The notes beneath the pieces are model-generated. The model saw only the letters and a list, made by a program, of their open reading frames with translations, did not search any database and was not told the origin of the DNA. This document shows, piece after piece, positions 25,108-34,426 of a stretch of DNA of 64,000 bases (position 1 is its first letter; the number at the start of each line of letters is the position of its first letter). Source of the DNA: Parapedobacter deserti (GTDB taxonomy: Bacteria; Bacteroidota; Bacteroidia; Sphingobacteriales; Sphingobacteriaceae); contig NZ_JBHRTA010000022.1 of NCBI RefSeq assembly GCF_042646065.1, positions 62,001 to 126,000 on the forward strand, written 5' to 3'. The position numbers were made by a program, and so were the translations under genes.

Positions 25108-28100
25108 ATGCTCGATTTTCAAGAGTGCCACGTCTTTATTTTGCGCTGTACGGCCGTTGACCAGTTTACCGAATCAATGGTAGCGTCGCTAAGCGAGCGG
25201 GGTTTCTGGGTGGACGCAGGGGCAGTTAAGCCCCTGAAACTGGAAGTAGACCGGGGAGTATTTACTTGCCGCCTTCCCGACGGCACACTTGCCACCGTTG
25301 GAATAGTGCAGGAAAACGGACACGTGATTGTCTCGGGTGACCTGCCTGGTCTGTCAAATAAAATGACGCTTGCGGAGGCAATGGTGTTGACTATGATTCT
25401 CAGGAGCGAGGAGCTCAATATATTTTTCAAGCCGCTGGTCCGGCATCAGAAGCTGCGGGAAGCCGCTATGGCCTATGGCTTGGAGCATGAGCCAGATCTC
25501 GACCTCTATTTAAAGCCGGTTCTTGCCGAAGGGCGGTTAACCATCAAACCGCGCAATGCCGGATTGCTACCACTTGATTCGCCCAAGCTGCGAGAACTGG
25601 GTGCGCAGGCAGAGCGCCAATGCCACCCTGACGTCGCCGTATCGACAGCGGAACGGACCATTGCGGTTATCGCTCGCCACAAATATTACCGCCATCCAGT
25701 AGTTGAACTGTTTGACGCAGAACGAACCCAATCAGGTGGCCTAAAGGCTCCGCTAACCCCTGTAGATCCACTTAGCCTGCTCACGGAATCAGCCAGCTTA
25801 GGTGAAGCGATGTTTTATGCGGCTGTCGCCAAACTTCAGCAGGTAAAAGGCGTCGACCGGATGGCTGCGGACTTGGAAGCACTGCGGATTATCTTGAAAA
25901 ACGGGAGTGGTCATCCGTTTTACTACCATGACGAGCAATTTGGGACTAAAATTTCTTCTAAATCGTTGGTGTTAACTAAAACGGCGCTATTACCCGACAC
26001 GGTATGCCTTTCGGTGCAAGCCGAAGGCGTTTTCTACGCGGTGACGGGCGCAGTTACCCTGGCAGGGAAAACGTACGCCATACATGAATTATCGCTCACA
26101 GCCGGCTGCTTTTTCTCATTGAACAGCACGCTTTATTTAATCGATAGCGCCCTCCTGCTCTCCTTGGTGGTGTTGTTTCGGGAACATCAGGGCAAATTAC
26201 TTATCCATGCCAGCAGATACCGGGATTTCCAACGGTTGTTGCTAGACAAACTGTCCGACAGCATACAGGTAACCTACCCGAACATCAAGCCGGGCACGGC
26301 AGAGCAATTGTTAGAGAACGGGTTTGCGGTGCCTCCGGAGCGGCTTATATACTTGTCGGATTTTGGCCAGCATGTTATGATCATTCCAGTGGTGCGCTAC
26401 GGGGAAGCCGAGGTAGCTATCCGCACGGAAAGGCAAGTGAAGGCGGTGGATGGAAGAGGGAGGGACTTCATCGTCTCCCGGGATGACGACTTTGAGCAGG
26501 AGTTTAAGTTCCTGCTTATCAAGCAGCATCCTCATCTGGCAGAGCAAATGGATAATAAACTTTACTACTTTTTCCTGCATAAGAAATACTTTTTGGATGA
26601 AACATGGTTTTTGCGGGTATTTGACGCGTGGAGTCGATTGGGAATTGAGGTATATGGATTTAATGAGCTGAATAGTAAGTTAATTCCGAACAAAGTAGCT
26701 ATTGATATTAGGGTCACCAGCGGGATAAACTGGTTTAACGCCACGCACGAAGTGCGCTTCGGAAAAAAGAAAGCATCGCTGAAAAAGATTCAAGCAGCCC
26801 TTCGTAACAAGAGCAGGTATGTGGCGTTGGGCGACGGTACAATGGGCATCCTCCCCCAGGAGTGGCTGGAGAAATTTGCGGCATACTTCCGGGCAGGCGA
26901 GGTGCTGGATGATGAGACGATTCGCTTTACCAAATCGAATTTCGAGACGGTGTCTGCGCTTTATGATGCGGCGATGCTGGACAAAACAACTGCCGCGGAG
27001 ATAGTGAAATTGCGTGAACAACTGAACGACGTTGAGGCGATCCAGCCGGTAGCGGTGCCGCACGGGCTGAAAGCGGTGCTCCGCCCATATCAGCGACAGG
27101 GGTTGAACTGGCTAAGCTTCTTGGATCGTTTCAACTTGGGCGGTATATTGGCGGACGAGATGGGGTTGGGAAAAACCGTCCAAGTGATTGCGTTTATGCT
27201 TTCGCAACGCGAAAGTGGACGTACGGGCACCGATCTGGTAGTAGCGCCCGCAACATTGATCTTCAATTGGCAGCGCGAATTGGCGGCGCTAGCACCTTCA
27301 TTGGAGGTACTGACATTGTACGGACCTGATCGCCCGAAATCCATTGACACGATTAACCGTTACAACGTGGTGCTGACGTCTTACACGACGTTACTGTCTG
27401 ATGTCCGTTCGCTTAAAGACTTTTTCTTCAACTATGTCTATCTTGATGAATCCCAGCATATCAAGAACCCTGATTCTCAGCGCTACAAAGCCGTTCGCCT
27501 CTTACAGTCACGCAACCGGATAGCCATTACGGGGACCCCTTTGGAGAATAGTTCGTTCGATCTATACGGACAGCTTTCATTTGCCTGTCCGGGATTATTG
27601 GGCGATAAGCGGTATTTCCGTGACGTATACGGTAAGCCTATCGACCAGTTCAAAAACCAGAAACGACGGATAGAACTCCAGCAGAAAATCCAACCATTCA
27701 TCCTGAGACGCACCAAAGCCGATGTGGCGGCTGATCTGCCAGAGAAGGTGTCAATGGTGCTTTATAGCGAGATGGGCAACGAGCAGCGTAAGGTATACGA
27801 CGCCTATGAAAGGGAGTTCCGCGAATTTATCTGCGCACTGTCGGGCGATGAACTGGACAAAAGTCCGATATATGTGCTCCGCGGACTGACGCGCTTGCGG
27901 CAAATCTGTAATTCTCCGGCACTACTGCCCGATGGCATGCTGAACACCGCAGTATCGGCCAAGCTTGAGTTGCTGAAGGAGCGAATTAAGGAAAAGAGTC
28001 CTTATCACAAGGTGGTCATCTTTTCGCAGTTTGTGTCCATGTTGCATTTAGTGGGTGACATGTTGAGTAGCATCGGTGTCCGCTATGTGACCTTGACGGG

Positions 28101-28455
28101 TAGTACGCGGGTCCGTGAAGAAGTGGTAAACACCTTTCAGAACGATCCCACCATGCGTGTCTTCCTGGTAAGCCTTAAAGCCGGTGGCATGGGGCTGAAC
28201 CTTACAGCGGCGGAGGTAGTGTATCTGATAGATCCCTGGTGGAACCCGGCAGTCGAACACCAAGCGATAGACCGTGTACACCGGATTGGGCAGAACCGAA
28301 AAGTGATGGCATACCGGCTGGTCACACCGGGCACGGTAGAAGAAAAAGTACTGCAATTGCAGGCTACGAAAAGCGCGCTGGCGGATGGGCTGGTAAGAAA
28401 CGATGCACCCTTTTTCCGAACATTGAATAAGGAGCATTTGCTAAGGCTATTGTAA
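25108..28455 (+). CDS. SNF2-family DEAD/DEAH-box helicase
   Basis: 1115 aa DNA-dependent ATPase of the SWI2/SNF2 group. An N-terminal half of about 650 residues has no motif I recognise. Then come helicase domain 1 (motif I DEMGLGKT near residue 682, motif II DESQ near 779 where DEAH/DEAQ is more common, motif III ITGTPLENS) and helicase domain 2 (FSQFVSMLHLV, LKAGGMGLNLTAA, HRIGQNR near 1058). The start ATG at 25108 is supported by the promoter box 4 nt upstream. Bacterial SNF2 proteins of this build are often linked to transcription recycling or DNA repair; the exact role here is unknown. Divergent from hrpB. Confidence 0.92.
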   Translation: MLDFQECHVFILRCTAVDQFTESMVASLSERGFWVDAGAVKPLKLEVDRGVFTCRLPDGTLATVGIVQENGHVIVSGDLPGLSNKMTLAEAMVLTMILRSEELNIFFKPLVRHQKLREAAMAYGLEHEPDLDLYLKPVLAEGRLTIKPRNAGLLPLDSPKLRELGAQAERQCHPDVAVSTAERTIAVIARHKYYRHPVVELFDAERTQSGGLKAPLTPVDPLSLLTESASLGEAMFYAAVAKLQQVKGVDRMAADLEALRIILKNGSGHPFYYHDEQFGTKISSKSLVLTKTALLPDTVCLSVQAEGVFYAVTGAVTLAGKTYAIHELSLTAGCFFSLNSTLYLIDSALLLSLVVLFREHQGKLLIHASRYRDFQRLLLDKLSDSIQVTYPNIKPGTAEQLLENGFAVPPERLIYLSDFGQHVMIIPVVRYGEAEVAIRTERQVKAVDGRGRDFIVSRDDDFEQEFKFLLIKQHPHLAEQMDNKLYYFFLHKKYFLDETWFLRVFDAWSRLGIEVYGFNELNSKLIPNKVAIDIRVTSGINWFNATHEVRFGKKKASLKKIQAALRNKSRYVALGDGTMGILPQEWLEKFAAYFRAGEVLDDETIRFTKSNFETVSALYDAAMLDKTTAAEIVKLREQLNDVEAIQPVAVPHGLKAVLRPYQRQGLNWLSFLDRFNLGGILADEMGLGKTVQVIAFMLSQRESGRTGTDLVVAPATLIFNWQRELAALAPSLEVLTLYGPDRPKSIDTINRYNVVLTSYTTLLSDVRSLKDFFFNYVYLDESQHIKNPDSQRYKAVRLLQSRNRIAITGTPLENSSFDLYGQLSFACPGLLGDKRYFRDVYGKPIDQFKNQKRRIELQQKIQPFILRRTKADVAADLPEKVSMVLYSEMGNEQRKVYDAYEREFREFICALSGDELDKSPIYVLRGLTRLRQICNSPALLPDGMLNTAVSAKLELLKERIKEKSPYHKVVIFSQFVSMLHLVGDMLSSIGVRYVTLTGSTRVREEVVNTFQNDPTMRVFLVSLKAGGMGLNLTAAEVVYLIDPWWNPAVEHQAIDRVHRIGQNRKVMAYRLVTPGTVEEKVLQLQATKSALADGLVRNDAPFFRTLNKEHLLRLL

Positions 28456-28545
28456 CCACTGCGGTTTTAAGAAAATTTCACTGGCAAGTACGACGATTCC
28501 ATGGTTGTGAGCTTTGGGGCGGCTAAAGCTATTGTTGAAGCCGCT

Positions 28546-29784
28546 TTATAAACTTCTGGTTGCAATCATTCGCTTATTCCGAAAAATTAAGAGAAAGAGC
28601 ACAGCCAGGACCAATGCGTAGCCTGAAAAAGTAAACCAGATGCTAGGCCAATCCCGCTGACCTTCGGCGTTTGTAAAGTGGTCTACCACCCAGCCGCTGC
28701 CGTAGCCGCCAACGATCGCCCCGAAACCGTTGGTCATAATCATAAACAGTCCTTGTGCACTGGAACGGATTTTTGGCTCTGCAACTTTCTCTACGTACAG
28801 CGAGCCGGAAATATTGAAGAAATCGAACGCCATCCCGTATATGATCATTGATAAAATTAGTAAATAAAGTCTGTCATGGGGATTGCTCAAGCCGAATAAT
28901 GCAAACCGGAGTACCCAAGCGAGGATACTGAACAGGATGACGTTTCGGATGCCGAAACGGCGTAGGAAAAACGGGATCAGCAGGATAAAAAATGTTTCGG
29001 AAATCTGCGATATAGAAAGCAGCAGGTTGGGGTGCTGTGCGCCGAACGAACCAGGATAAGTCGCCCGAAAATCGTCTAAAAACGGTCCGCCGAAAGCATT
29101 GGTAATTTGCAATGCGGCGCCAAGCATCAAGGAAAAAAGGAAAAACAATGCTGTATTCCGGTGTTTGAATAAAACAAAGGCATCCAGCCCCAATGAGGAT
29201 ACCCATGACTTTCTGCGGGTCTCGTCTAAAAACGGCGGAGACGGCGGTACTGTGAAAGCATAACATCCCAGAAAAAGCCCTGCTACTGCGGCTTGATAAA
29301 GCTGGCTTGTGTTTTTTGTCCAGCTTAGGAGATCGACGCTCCACATAGCCACAATGAAACCCACGGTGCCCCACACACGGATAGGAGGGAAGGCTTTGAC
29401 AACGTCGTGCCCATTGCGCGTCAACACATTATAGCACACGGAGTTGGACAATGCCAGCGTCGGCATGTAAAACAGTGAGTTGATGAGCATCAAGACATAG
29501 AACGTCTGGAAGTCTGTGACCTGTGCCGCTGCAATCAGCGCCCCAGCGGCAATGAAATGAGCCACGGCGAATACCCGTTCGGCATTGACCCATCGGTCGG
29601 CTACGATACCCAACAGCCCAGGCATGAACACAGATGCTATTCCCATGGTTGAATAGACCGATCCGACCTGCAGGCCAGAAAAGCCCAGTTGGCTTCCCAT
29701 ATACCCGCCAAGCGAAATCAGCCATGAACCCCAAACGAAAAACTGCAGGAAGTTCATCACCGTGAGTCGAATTTTTATCGGCAT
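28546..29784 (-). CDS. MFS transporter, nucleoside:H+ symporter family (NupG/XapB-like)
   Basis: 412 aa inner-membrane permease with about 12 hydrophobic segments. The N-terminal RLTVMNFLQFFVWGSWLISLG and YSTMGIASVFMPGLLGIVADRW are characteristic of the NupG family, as are FPPIRVWGTVGFIVAMW near 133 and YGMAFDFFNISGSLYVE near 310. Family knowledge indicates proton-driven nucleoside uptake; substrate in this organism is inferred. The stop lies 91 nt from the convergent SNF2 helicase stop. Confidence 0.9.
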   Translation of the reverse strand: MPIKIRLTVMNFLQFFVWGSWLISLGGYMGSQLGFSGLQVGSVYSTMGIASVFMPGLLGIVADRWVNAERVFAVAHFIAAGALIAAAQVTDFQTFYVLMLINSLFYMPTLALSNSVCYNVLTRNGHDVVKAFPPIRVWGTVGFIVAMWSVDLLSWTKNTSQLYQAAVAGLFLGCYAFTVPPSPPFLDETRRKSWVSSLGLDAFVLFKHRNTALFFLFSLMLGAALQITNAFGGPFLDDFRATYPGSFGAQHPNLLLSISQISETFFILLIPFFLRRFGIRNVILFSILAWVLRFALFGLSNPHDRLYLLILSMIIYGMAFDFFNISGSLYVEKVAEPKIRSSAQGLFMIMTNGFGAIVGGYGSGWVVDHFTNAEGQRDWPSIWFTFSGYALVLAVLFLLIFRNKRMIATRSL

Positions 29785-29870
29785 CGTTTGATCGTTGGTG
29801 GTGTTGATAAAGGTGGTCGATGGTTCGTGTTCCGTGAACGAGCAGGTGTTCGCTATTGATTGAGCTGTCG

Positions 29871-30482
29871 CTAGGACGACTTTCGACGAGAAATCTCATC
29901 TCTTATCCGAGCTGCCTTTTCGTACATTTCCTCTGCGAGTGCCTTTGTTAGCAATTCCTGCAATTGGTCATCCGTCATGGAAGTGAAAGACGAGCCGGCG
30001 TCTTTTGGTGCCATAGCTTCCGGATCGTTCGTTCCTGCAGACTCAATGTTTTCTAGAAATACGAAATCGTTTCCTTCAATGACGATGCCAGCAGAGGCCA
30101 GTATGAACTCATAGGTATAGACCGGAGCTTTAAAACGAACGGCTAGCGCAATGGCGTCAGAGGTACGCGCATCAATCTCGGTTTGCTTGTGGCCATCGTT
30201 AAAAATGATTTTTGCATAAAAGATACCATCAACCAAGTTATAGATAATCACTTCGTCGATCCGTATGTGGTAGGTTTCCGCAAAGGCCTTGAATAGGTCG
30301 TGTGTCAATGGCCGACTGGGCGTCATTTTTTCGATTTCGATGGCAATCGCCTGCGCTTCAAAGCCTCCAATAATGATGGGCAACCTCCTGCGCCCTGACA
30401 CCTCGCCCAAAACCAATGCATACGCCCCTGATTGGGTCTGGCTATAGGATAATCCGACGATATCTAATTTTATCTTCTTCAT
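29871..30482 (-). CDS. Bifunctional nuclease (BFN, DUF151) domain protein with UVR motif
   Basis: 203 aa. Residues 1 to about 135 are a DUF151/BFN domain (KLDIVGLSYSQTQSGAYAL, RLPIIIGGFEAQAIAIEIE, then IDARTSDAIALAVRF). The C-terminus (about 165-200: TDDQLQELLTKALAEEMYEKAARIRDEI) is a UvrB/UvrC-type UVR motif, a small helical hairpin for protein contact. This two-domain layout is common in Bacteroidota. The nuclease activity is described for related proteins, but the role is poorly defined. The start MKKIKLD at 30482 is preferred over the 30515 frame because homologues begin there. Confidence 0.9.
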   Translation of the reverse strand: MKKIKLDIVGLSYSQTQSGAYALVLGEVSGRRRLPIIIGGFEAQAIAIEIEKMTPSRPLTHDLFKAFAETYHIRIDEVIIYNLVDGIFYAKIIFNDGHKQTEIDARTSDAIALAVRFKAPVYTYEFILASAGIVIEGNDFVFLENIESAGTNDPEAMAPKDAGSSFTSMTDDQLQELLTKALAEEMYEKAARIRDEISRRKSS

Positions 30483-30538
30483 GCATGATTCCGCGCAGGA
30501 AATACAAAGATGCAAAATGTTATGGAAAAATCAACCGA

Positions 30539-31513
30539 TTAATTGCCTTTATGTGCCTTTATTGCCGCAGTAAGCTTGGGGACTACTTCTAACGCATCTC
30601 CGACGATACCGTAGTCGGCCGCCTTGAAAAATGGAGCTTCCGCATCCTTGTTGATAACGACAATTATTTTAGAGGCGCTGACGCCTGCCAGGTGCTGTAT
30701 GGCGCCGGAAATGCCGATGGCAATATACAGGTTGGGGCTTACGGTAATACCTGTTTGTCCAACATGTTCGGAATGAGGCCTCCAACCGGCGTCAGACACC
30801 GGTTTCGAGCATGCCGTTGCTGCGCCCAGCGCTTCGGCCAGCTCTTCTATTATTCCCCAATTTTCCGGCCCTTTAAGTCCGCGGCCCGCGGATACAACAA
30901 TCTCGGCGTCCGGCAGGGTCACCTTATCCGTAGCGCGGACGATATCGTGGATGACCGCAGCGAAGTCGCCGGCCGGAATTTCAGGGCTGAATGTTTCTAT
31001 CTCTGTACTGCCGCCCGTTTCGCGTACTTCAAAGGCATTCGGGTTGAGGGAAATAACTTTTTTTGCAGAACTGAGCTCGGTAATGGCGTAGGCTTTTCCC
31101 GAAAAGGCGGTCTTCTTAACGGTCAGCCGGTCCCCATCAAACCGAGGCAATTCCACGGCACTATCGGCCAGCCCAGCACCCAGCTTGGCTGCCACCCTCG
31201 GCGCCAGTCCTTTCCCGCTAAATGAGTTGGAAAGAACTATTACATTTGCACCTATGTGGTCGGTGGCGGCGGCGATGACTGAGGCATAAGCTTGATTAGT
31301 GAACTGCTTAAGTCGGTCTGCCGATACATTAAGCACCTTAGAGGCGCCATAGTTGCCCAATGACGCCAGATCCGATGGGTCCACATTGCCAATAGATATC
31401 GCCGTAACAGTTGTATTTATAGCATCCGCGACGGCTTTGGCGTAGGAAACAACTTCATGCACGGACTTCTTGAACTTGCCATCGGTGTTTTCTGTATATA
31501 CTAAAACTGACAT
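30539..31513 (-). CDS. etfA: Electron transfer flavoprotein alpha subunit
   Basis: 324 aa FAD-binding subunit of the ETF heterodimer that collects electrons from acyl-CoA and related dehydrogenases. The N-terminal nucleotide-binding-like half is followed by the FAD domain (about 190-315): VVSAGRGLKGPENWG, SKPVSDAGWRPHSEHVGQTG, PNLYIAIGISGAIQH, and the C-terminal ADYGIVGDALEVVPKL. It sits 46 nt downstream of etfB in the same direction, which forms the expected pair. Confidence 0.96.
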   Translation of the reverse strand: MSVLVYTENTDGKFKKSVHEVVSYAKAVADAINTTVTAISIGNVDPSDLASLGNYGASKVLNVSADRLKQFTNQAYASVIAAATDHIGANVIVLSNSFSGKGLAPRVAAKLGAGLADSAVELPRFDGDRLTVKKTAFSGKAYAITELSSAKKVISLNPNAFEVRETGGSTEIETFSPEIPAGDFAAVIHDIVRATDKVTLPDAEIVVSAGRGLKGPENWGIIEELAEALGAATACSKPVSDAGWRPHSEHVGQTGITVSPNLYIAIGISGAIQHLAGVSASKIIVVINKDAEAPFFKAADYGIVGDALEVVPKLTAAIKAHKGN

Positions 31514-31559
31514 ATCTGTGTAAAAAAAAATTGAAAAGGGAACATTGTACTTGAATAAA

Positions 31560-32297
31560 TTAAATTACTCGAGCCTTGTTATGCAATAAATCCACGAGTT
31601 TCTCTACTTCCCCGGCATCAATCAACGTGACGGTACCACGCGGTTCAGGCGCTTCATAGCCCACCACTTTGCTCCATACCGGCACATCCACGGGACCAAT
31701 TACGGTCAGTGGCTTTGTGCGGGCACTCATGATGCCTCGCATATTGGGGATACGTGGTTCGGCAACTCCTTCAGCTGTGCCTACAACGATGGGCAACGGA
31801 ATTGAAAGCACCTCTTTTCCACCTTCTATCTCCCGTTCCACGGTAGCCGAATCACCGGCAACTTCTATTTTCTTGGCGGTAGACACTGAGGGAATTCCCA
31901 GCAGCTCGCCAACGAACGCAGCCACCTGAACACCATTGTAGTCGATGGATTCCTTTCCCGTGAGGATAACGTCAAATTGTTTTTCCCTCGCATAGCCCGC
32001 GATCTGGTGTGCTACGAACCATGCATCTCGGGGTGCGGCATTCACGCGCACCGCCTCATCAGCTCCAATGGCCAAGGTTTTACGAATGGTAGCTTCAGTG
32101 ATTGCTTCACCCACATTAATAACCGTTACGGTACCTTTTCCTCCTTCGGCTAAACTGATTGCTTTCGATAAAGCGATTTCATCATAAGGGTTGACAATGT
32201 ATTGGAGCCCTGTCGTGTTCAATGCTGTATCACCGTCGGAAAAGGTTATTTTTGATGTCGTGTCCGGAACATGACTGATGCAAACAAGTATCTTCAT
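31560..32297 (-). CDS. etfB: Electron transfer flavoprotein beta subunit
   Basis: 245 aa partner of EtfA, binding AMP in the ETF dimer. Start MKILVCISHVPDTTSKI at 32297 is the usual EtfB N-terminus; the 18 residues before it in the longer frame are not conserved. Family marks: NPYDEIALSKAISLAEGG, GADEAVRVNA, DVILTGKESIDYNGVQVAAFVGELLGIP and the C-terminal half of the adenosine site. A hairpin (32338-32374) sits in its leader. Operon with etfA. Confidence 0.95.
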   Translation of the reverse strand: MKILVCISHVPDTTSKITFSDGDTALNTTGLQYIVNPYDEIALSKAISLAEGGKGTVTVINVGEAITEATIRKTLAIGADEAVRVNAAPRDAWFVAHQIAGYAREKQFDVILTGKESIDYNGVQVAAFVGELLGIPSVSTAKKIEVAGDSATVEREIEGGKEVLSIPLPIVVGTAEGVAEPRIPNMRGIMSARTKPLTVIGPVDVPVWSKVVGYEAPEPRGTVTLIDAGEVEKLVDLLHNKARVI

Positions 32298-32337
32298 CGT
32301 AAAATTATTGGTGCAATGATTATTTTTCGACGACCAT

Positions 32338-32374
32338 AGCCGGTCAAGCAAACGGTCGTTTTTGGCAACCGGCT
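32338..32374 (-). repeat. Hairpin in the etfB leader
   Basis: AGCCGGT (32338-32344) pairs with ACCGGCT (32368-32374); inside it AAACG pairs with CGTTT across a 2-nt loop. Located about 40-77 nt before the etfB ATG. Could be an operator or a leader RNA stem. Confidence 0.45.
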
Positions 32375-32454
32375 CTTTACAAAAGTCGACAAAGTTTTTT
32401 TATTATGCAAGCATAGTATTTCCATTGGCTTATCGGAAATAACCAAAAAAGTGA

Positions 32455-32462
32455 TAAGTTTG
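32455..32462 (+). promoter_or_regulatory. Promoter -7 box (TAAGTTTG) of the small TPR gene
   Basis: Exact TAnnTTTG match 30 nt before the ATG at 32493. Confidence 0.6.
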
Positions 32463-32492
32463 CCATCGCAGCAGTTTAATCGTTGAGTCAGT

Positions 32493-32825
32493 ATGAACGA
32501 CCGTTTATCACAATTACAGCGCTTTTTATTGGAAACCCCAAACGATCCTTTCCTCAAATATGCCCTTGCAACCGAGTACTTGAAATCCGGAGCAACAGAC
32601 GAAGCACTCCAATATTTTGAAGACCTGCTGACTAATCATCCATCTTATGTGGGCACCTATTATCACTTAGGAAAGCTGTACGAGGCTCTGAGTCGAAAAC
32701 AAGACGCCATATCAACATATGAGCGCGGTATGCATGCTGCAAGAAACAGACATAACATGCATGCACTGTCGGAATTGCAGGCCGCTTACCGGTTGGTCAT
32801 GGGAATCGATGACGACGACGAATAA
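32493..32825 (+). CDS. Small TPR protein
   Basis: 110 aa cytoplasmic protein made of about three TPR-like helix pairs: FLKYALATEYLKSGATDEAL, then YVGTYYHLGKLYEALSRKQD with AISTYERGM, and a closing helix. It ends in an acidic tail (GIDDDDE). A compact adaptor of this kind usually mediates protein contacts. No neighbour makes the partner obvious; it is divergent from etfBA. It has its own promoter box (32455-32462). Confidence 0.85.
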   Translation: MNDRLSQLQRFLLETPNDPFLKYALATEYLKSGATDEALQYFEDLLTNHPSYVGTYYHLGKLYEALSRKQDAISTYERGMHAARNRHNMHALSELQAAYRLVMGIDDDDE

Positions 32826-32862
32826 TTGATGGCCGACTCCCGTTATTACGATCGGCCATCAA
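32826..32862. terminator. Hairpin between convergent genes
   Basis: Perfect 11-bp stem (TTGATGGCCGA at 32826-32836, TCGGCCATCAA at 32852-32862), loop 15 nt. It starts directly after the TPR stop and ends before the stop of the acidic protein. No T run on either side, so a factor-independent role is uncertain. Confidence 0.5.
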
Positions 32863-32867
32863 TCGGA

Positions 32868-33080
32868 TCAAATCGTTCCTGGATTGCTGACGTCAGCCGG
32901 ACCTTCGTTTGTCCGGCCATGGTTCCTGTCGGCATAACTCCTCTTTTCGATGACTTCGTCTACATCGACTGAGTCGTCATCTTCTTCGATGTTATCCACC
33001 CGATCGTTTTCAACTTCATCAGTGGGATGCTCTAATCGCTCCTTCTCGGGGTCGTTAGCAAATGGTTTCTTCGGGTCCAT
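32868..33080 (-). CDS. Small acidic hypothetical protein
   Basis: 70 aa, strongly charged and probably disordered: an N-terminal basic/acidic mix (DPKKPFANDPEKERLEHP), a run of Asp/Glu (NIEEDDDSVDVDEVIE), then a polar tail. No transmembrane segment or cysteine. A strong ribosome site (AAAGGAG, 7 nt before the ATG) makes translation likely even though no family is recognised. It converges with the TPR gene and lies after the cysteine desulfurase in the same direction (75 nt gap). Confidence 0.65.
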   Translation of the reverse strand: MDPKKPFANDPEKERLEHPTDEVENDRVDNIEEDDDSVDVDEVIEKRSYADRNHGRTNEGPADVSNPGTI

Positions 33081-33155
33081 AACATTTCTCCTTTCAATTA
33101 GTTCCTATATATGCACTAACAGCAGGGAAATGCCGTTGTTTGGACAAAACGGAAT

Positions 33156-34292
33156 TTACGCTTTTTCCTGGCAGAGTTGGCGCAGTTTGCGAATCACAAA
33201 GTCAACTTCTTCCTTTGTGTTGTTTTTGCAAAAAGAAAAGCGCACGCTGGGCCGTTTGGGGTCGGCGCCTATTGACCGCAAAACATGTGACCCAATGTCC
33301 GATCCCGAGCTGCATGCACTTCCCCCGGAGGCTGAGATGCCAGAAATATCAAGATTGAAGAGCATCATATCGGCGATGTCCGTGCAGGGAAACGAAGCAT
33401 TGACAACGGTATACAGACTGTTTTCCGGATCAATATCGCCATTGAAGCGCACATCCGGCACATGCTCTCGCAGCTGGGCTATCATATAGTTCTTTAACCC
33501 TTGAATATGATGCCGGTGTTCATCCATGTGGGCATAGCAGATTTCCAGCGCTTTGGCAAGCCCCACTATGCCATAGACATTTTCCGTTCCACCACGCATG
33601 TTGCGTTCCTGTGCTCCACCGTATATAAGTGGCTTTATCTTTGTGTGGCGGCTGATGTAAAGGAAGCCTACGCCCTTCGGGCCATGGAATTTATGAGCAG
33701 CGCCGGTCACGAAGTCAATCTGTAGTTTATTCAGGTCGTGTACGAAATGCCCCATGGTCTGAACGGTGTCAGAATGGAAGATGGCATTATATTGCTTGCA
33801 TAGAGCCGACACATACTCAATGTCCGTCAGCGTACCGATTTCGTTATTGGCATGCATCAGCGAAACGAACGAGCGGGGGCCACGTTCCAGCAGCTGCTCC
33901 AATTGATGTAAGTCTACATGGCCTTGGTCATCCACATTCAAAAGGCTTAACTCGATCGTACCGTTATTTTCCAATTCTTCTAAGGTGTGCAGTACAGCAT
34001 GATGCTCCAATGGAGAGGTGATGGCGCGGGTGATGCCATTGTCGACAATGCCCCTAACGATAGCCATATTATCCGCCTCAGTGCCACCAGAAGTAAAAAA
34101 TATTTCAGCAGGAGCCGCATTCAGCAGTCCGGCAACGGTTTTACGCGCTTTCTCTATGATGGTTTTCACCTGCCGTCCATGCGCATGGATGGACGATGGG
34201 TTCCCAAAGTTATGTTCCAAGATTTCGACCATGGCTGTGATGACCTCGGGGTCGAGTGCAGTGGTGGCAGCATTGTCCAGGTATACTTGCAT
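33156..34292 (-). CDS. Cysteine desulfurase (IscS/NifS family)
   Basis: 378 aa PLP enzyme that removes sulfur from cysteine for Fe-S clusters and other thio-cofactors. Start MQVYLDNAATT at 34292 is the canonical N-terminus, with the -7 box TACATTTG 4 nt upstream. PLP Lys201 in GAAHKFHGPKG; catalytic Cys327 in GGSACSSGS; HANNEIGT and SDTVQTMGH also visible. The short Cys loop suits the IscS/NifS group (class I). No iscU, iscA or suf genes are beside it, so it is likely a stand-alone desulfurase. Confidence 0.93.
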   Translation of the reverse strand: MQVYLDNAATTALDPEVITAMVEILEHNFGNPSSIHAHGRQVKTIIEKARKTVAGLLNAAPAEIFFTSGGTEADNMAIVRGIVDNGITRAITSPLEHHAVLHTLEELENNGTIELSLLNVDDQGHVDLHQLEQLLERGPRSFVSLMHANNEIGTLTDIEYVSALCKQYNAIFHSDTVQTMGHFVHDLNKLQIDFVTGAAHKFHGPKGVGFLYISRHTKIKPLIYGGAQERNMRGGTENVYGIVGLAKALEICYAHMDEHRHHIQGLKNYMIAQLREHVPDVRFNGDIDPENSLYTVVNASFPCTDIADMMLFNLDISGISASGGSACSSGSDIGSHVLRSIGADPKRPSVRFSFCKNNTKEEVDFVIRKLRQLCQEKA

Positions 34293-34296
34293 GGTG

Positions 34297-34304
34297 CAAA
34301 TGTA
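34297..34304 (-). promoter_or_regulatory. Promoter -7 box (TACATTTG) of the cysteine desulfurase, 4 nt from the ATG
   Basis: Exact TAnnTTTG match with the 4-nt spacing seen at pyrD, the SNF2 gene and the P-type ATPase gene. Confidence 0.68.
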
Positions 34305-34411
34305 AGGAACAAATGATATTTCCGTATGTTGCATTGCGGATTTATTCCGGTTTTATCTAATGCTCGACGCACTGGGAAAACGGTTCGACATAAATGTTTC
34401 AAAATAATCCT

Positions 34412-34419
34412 TACCTTTG
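34412..34419 (+). promoter_or_regulatory. Promoter -7 box (TACCTTTG) of the 43-residue membrane protein
   Basis: Exact TAnnTTTG match 7 nt before the ATG at 34427. Confidence 0.6.
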
Positions 34420-34426
34420 CGGAGTA

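Noticed and set aside
28456..28545. Hairpin-like GCGGCT/AGCCGC between the SNF2 helicase and MFS genes
   Set aside because: Only 6 bp with a 16-nt loop and no T run on either strand; not reported as a terminator.
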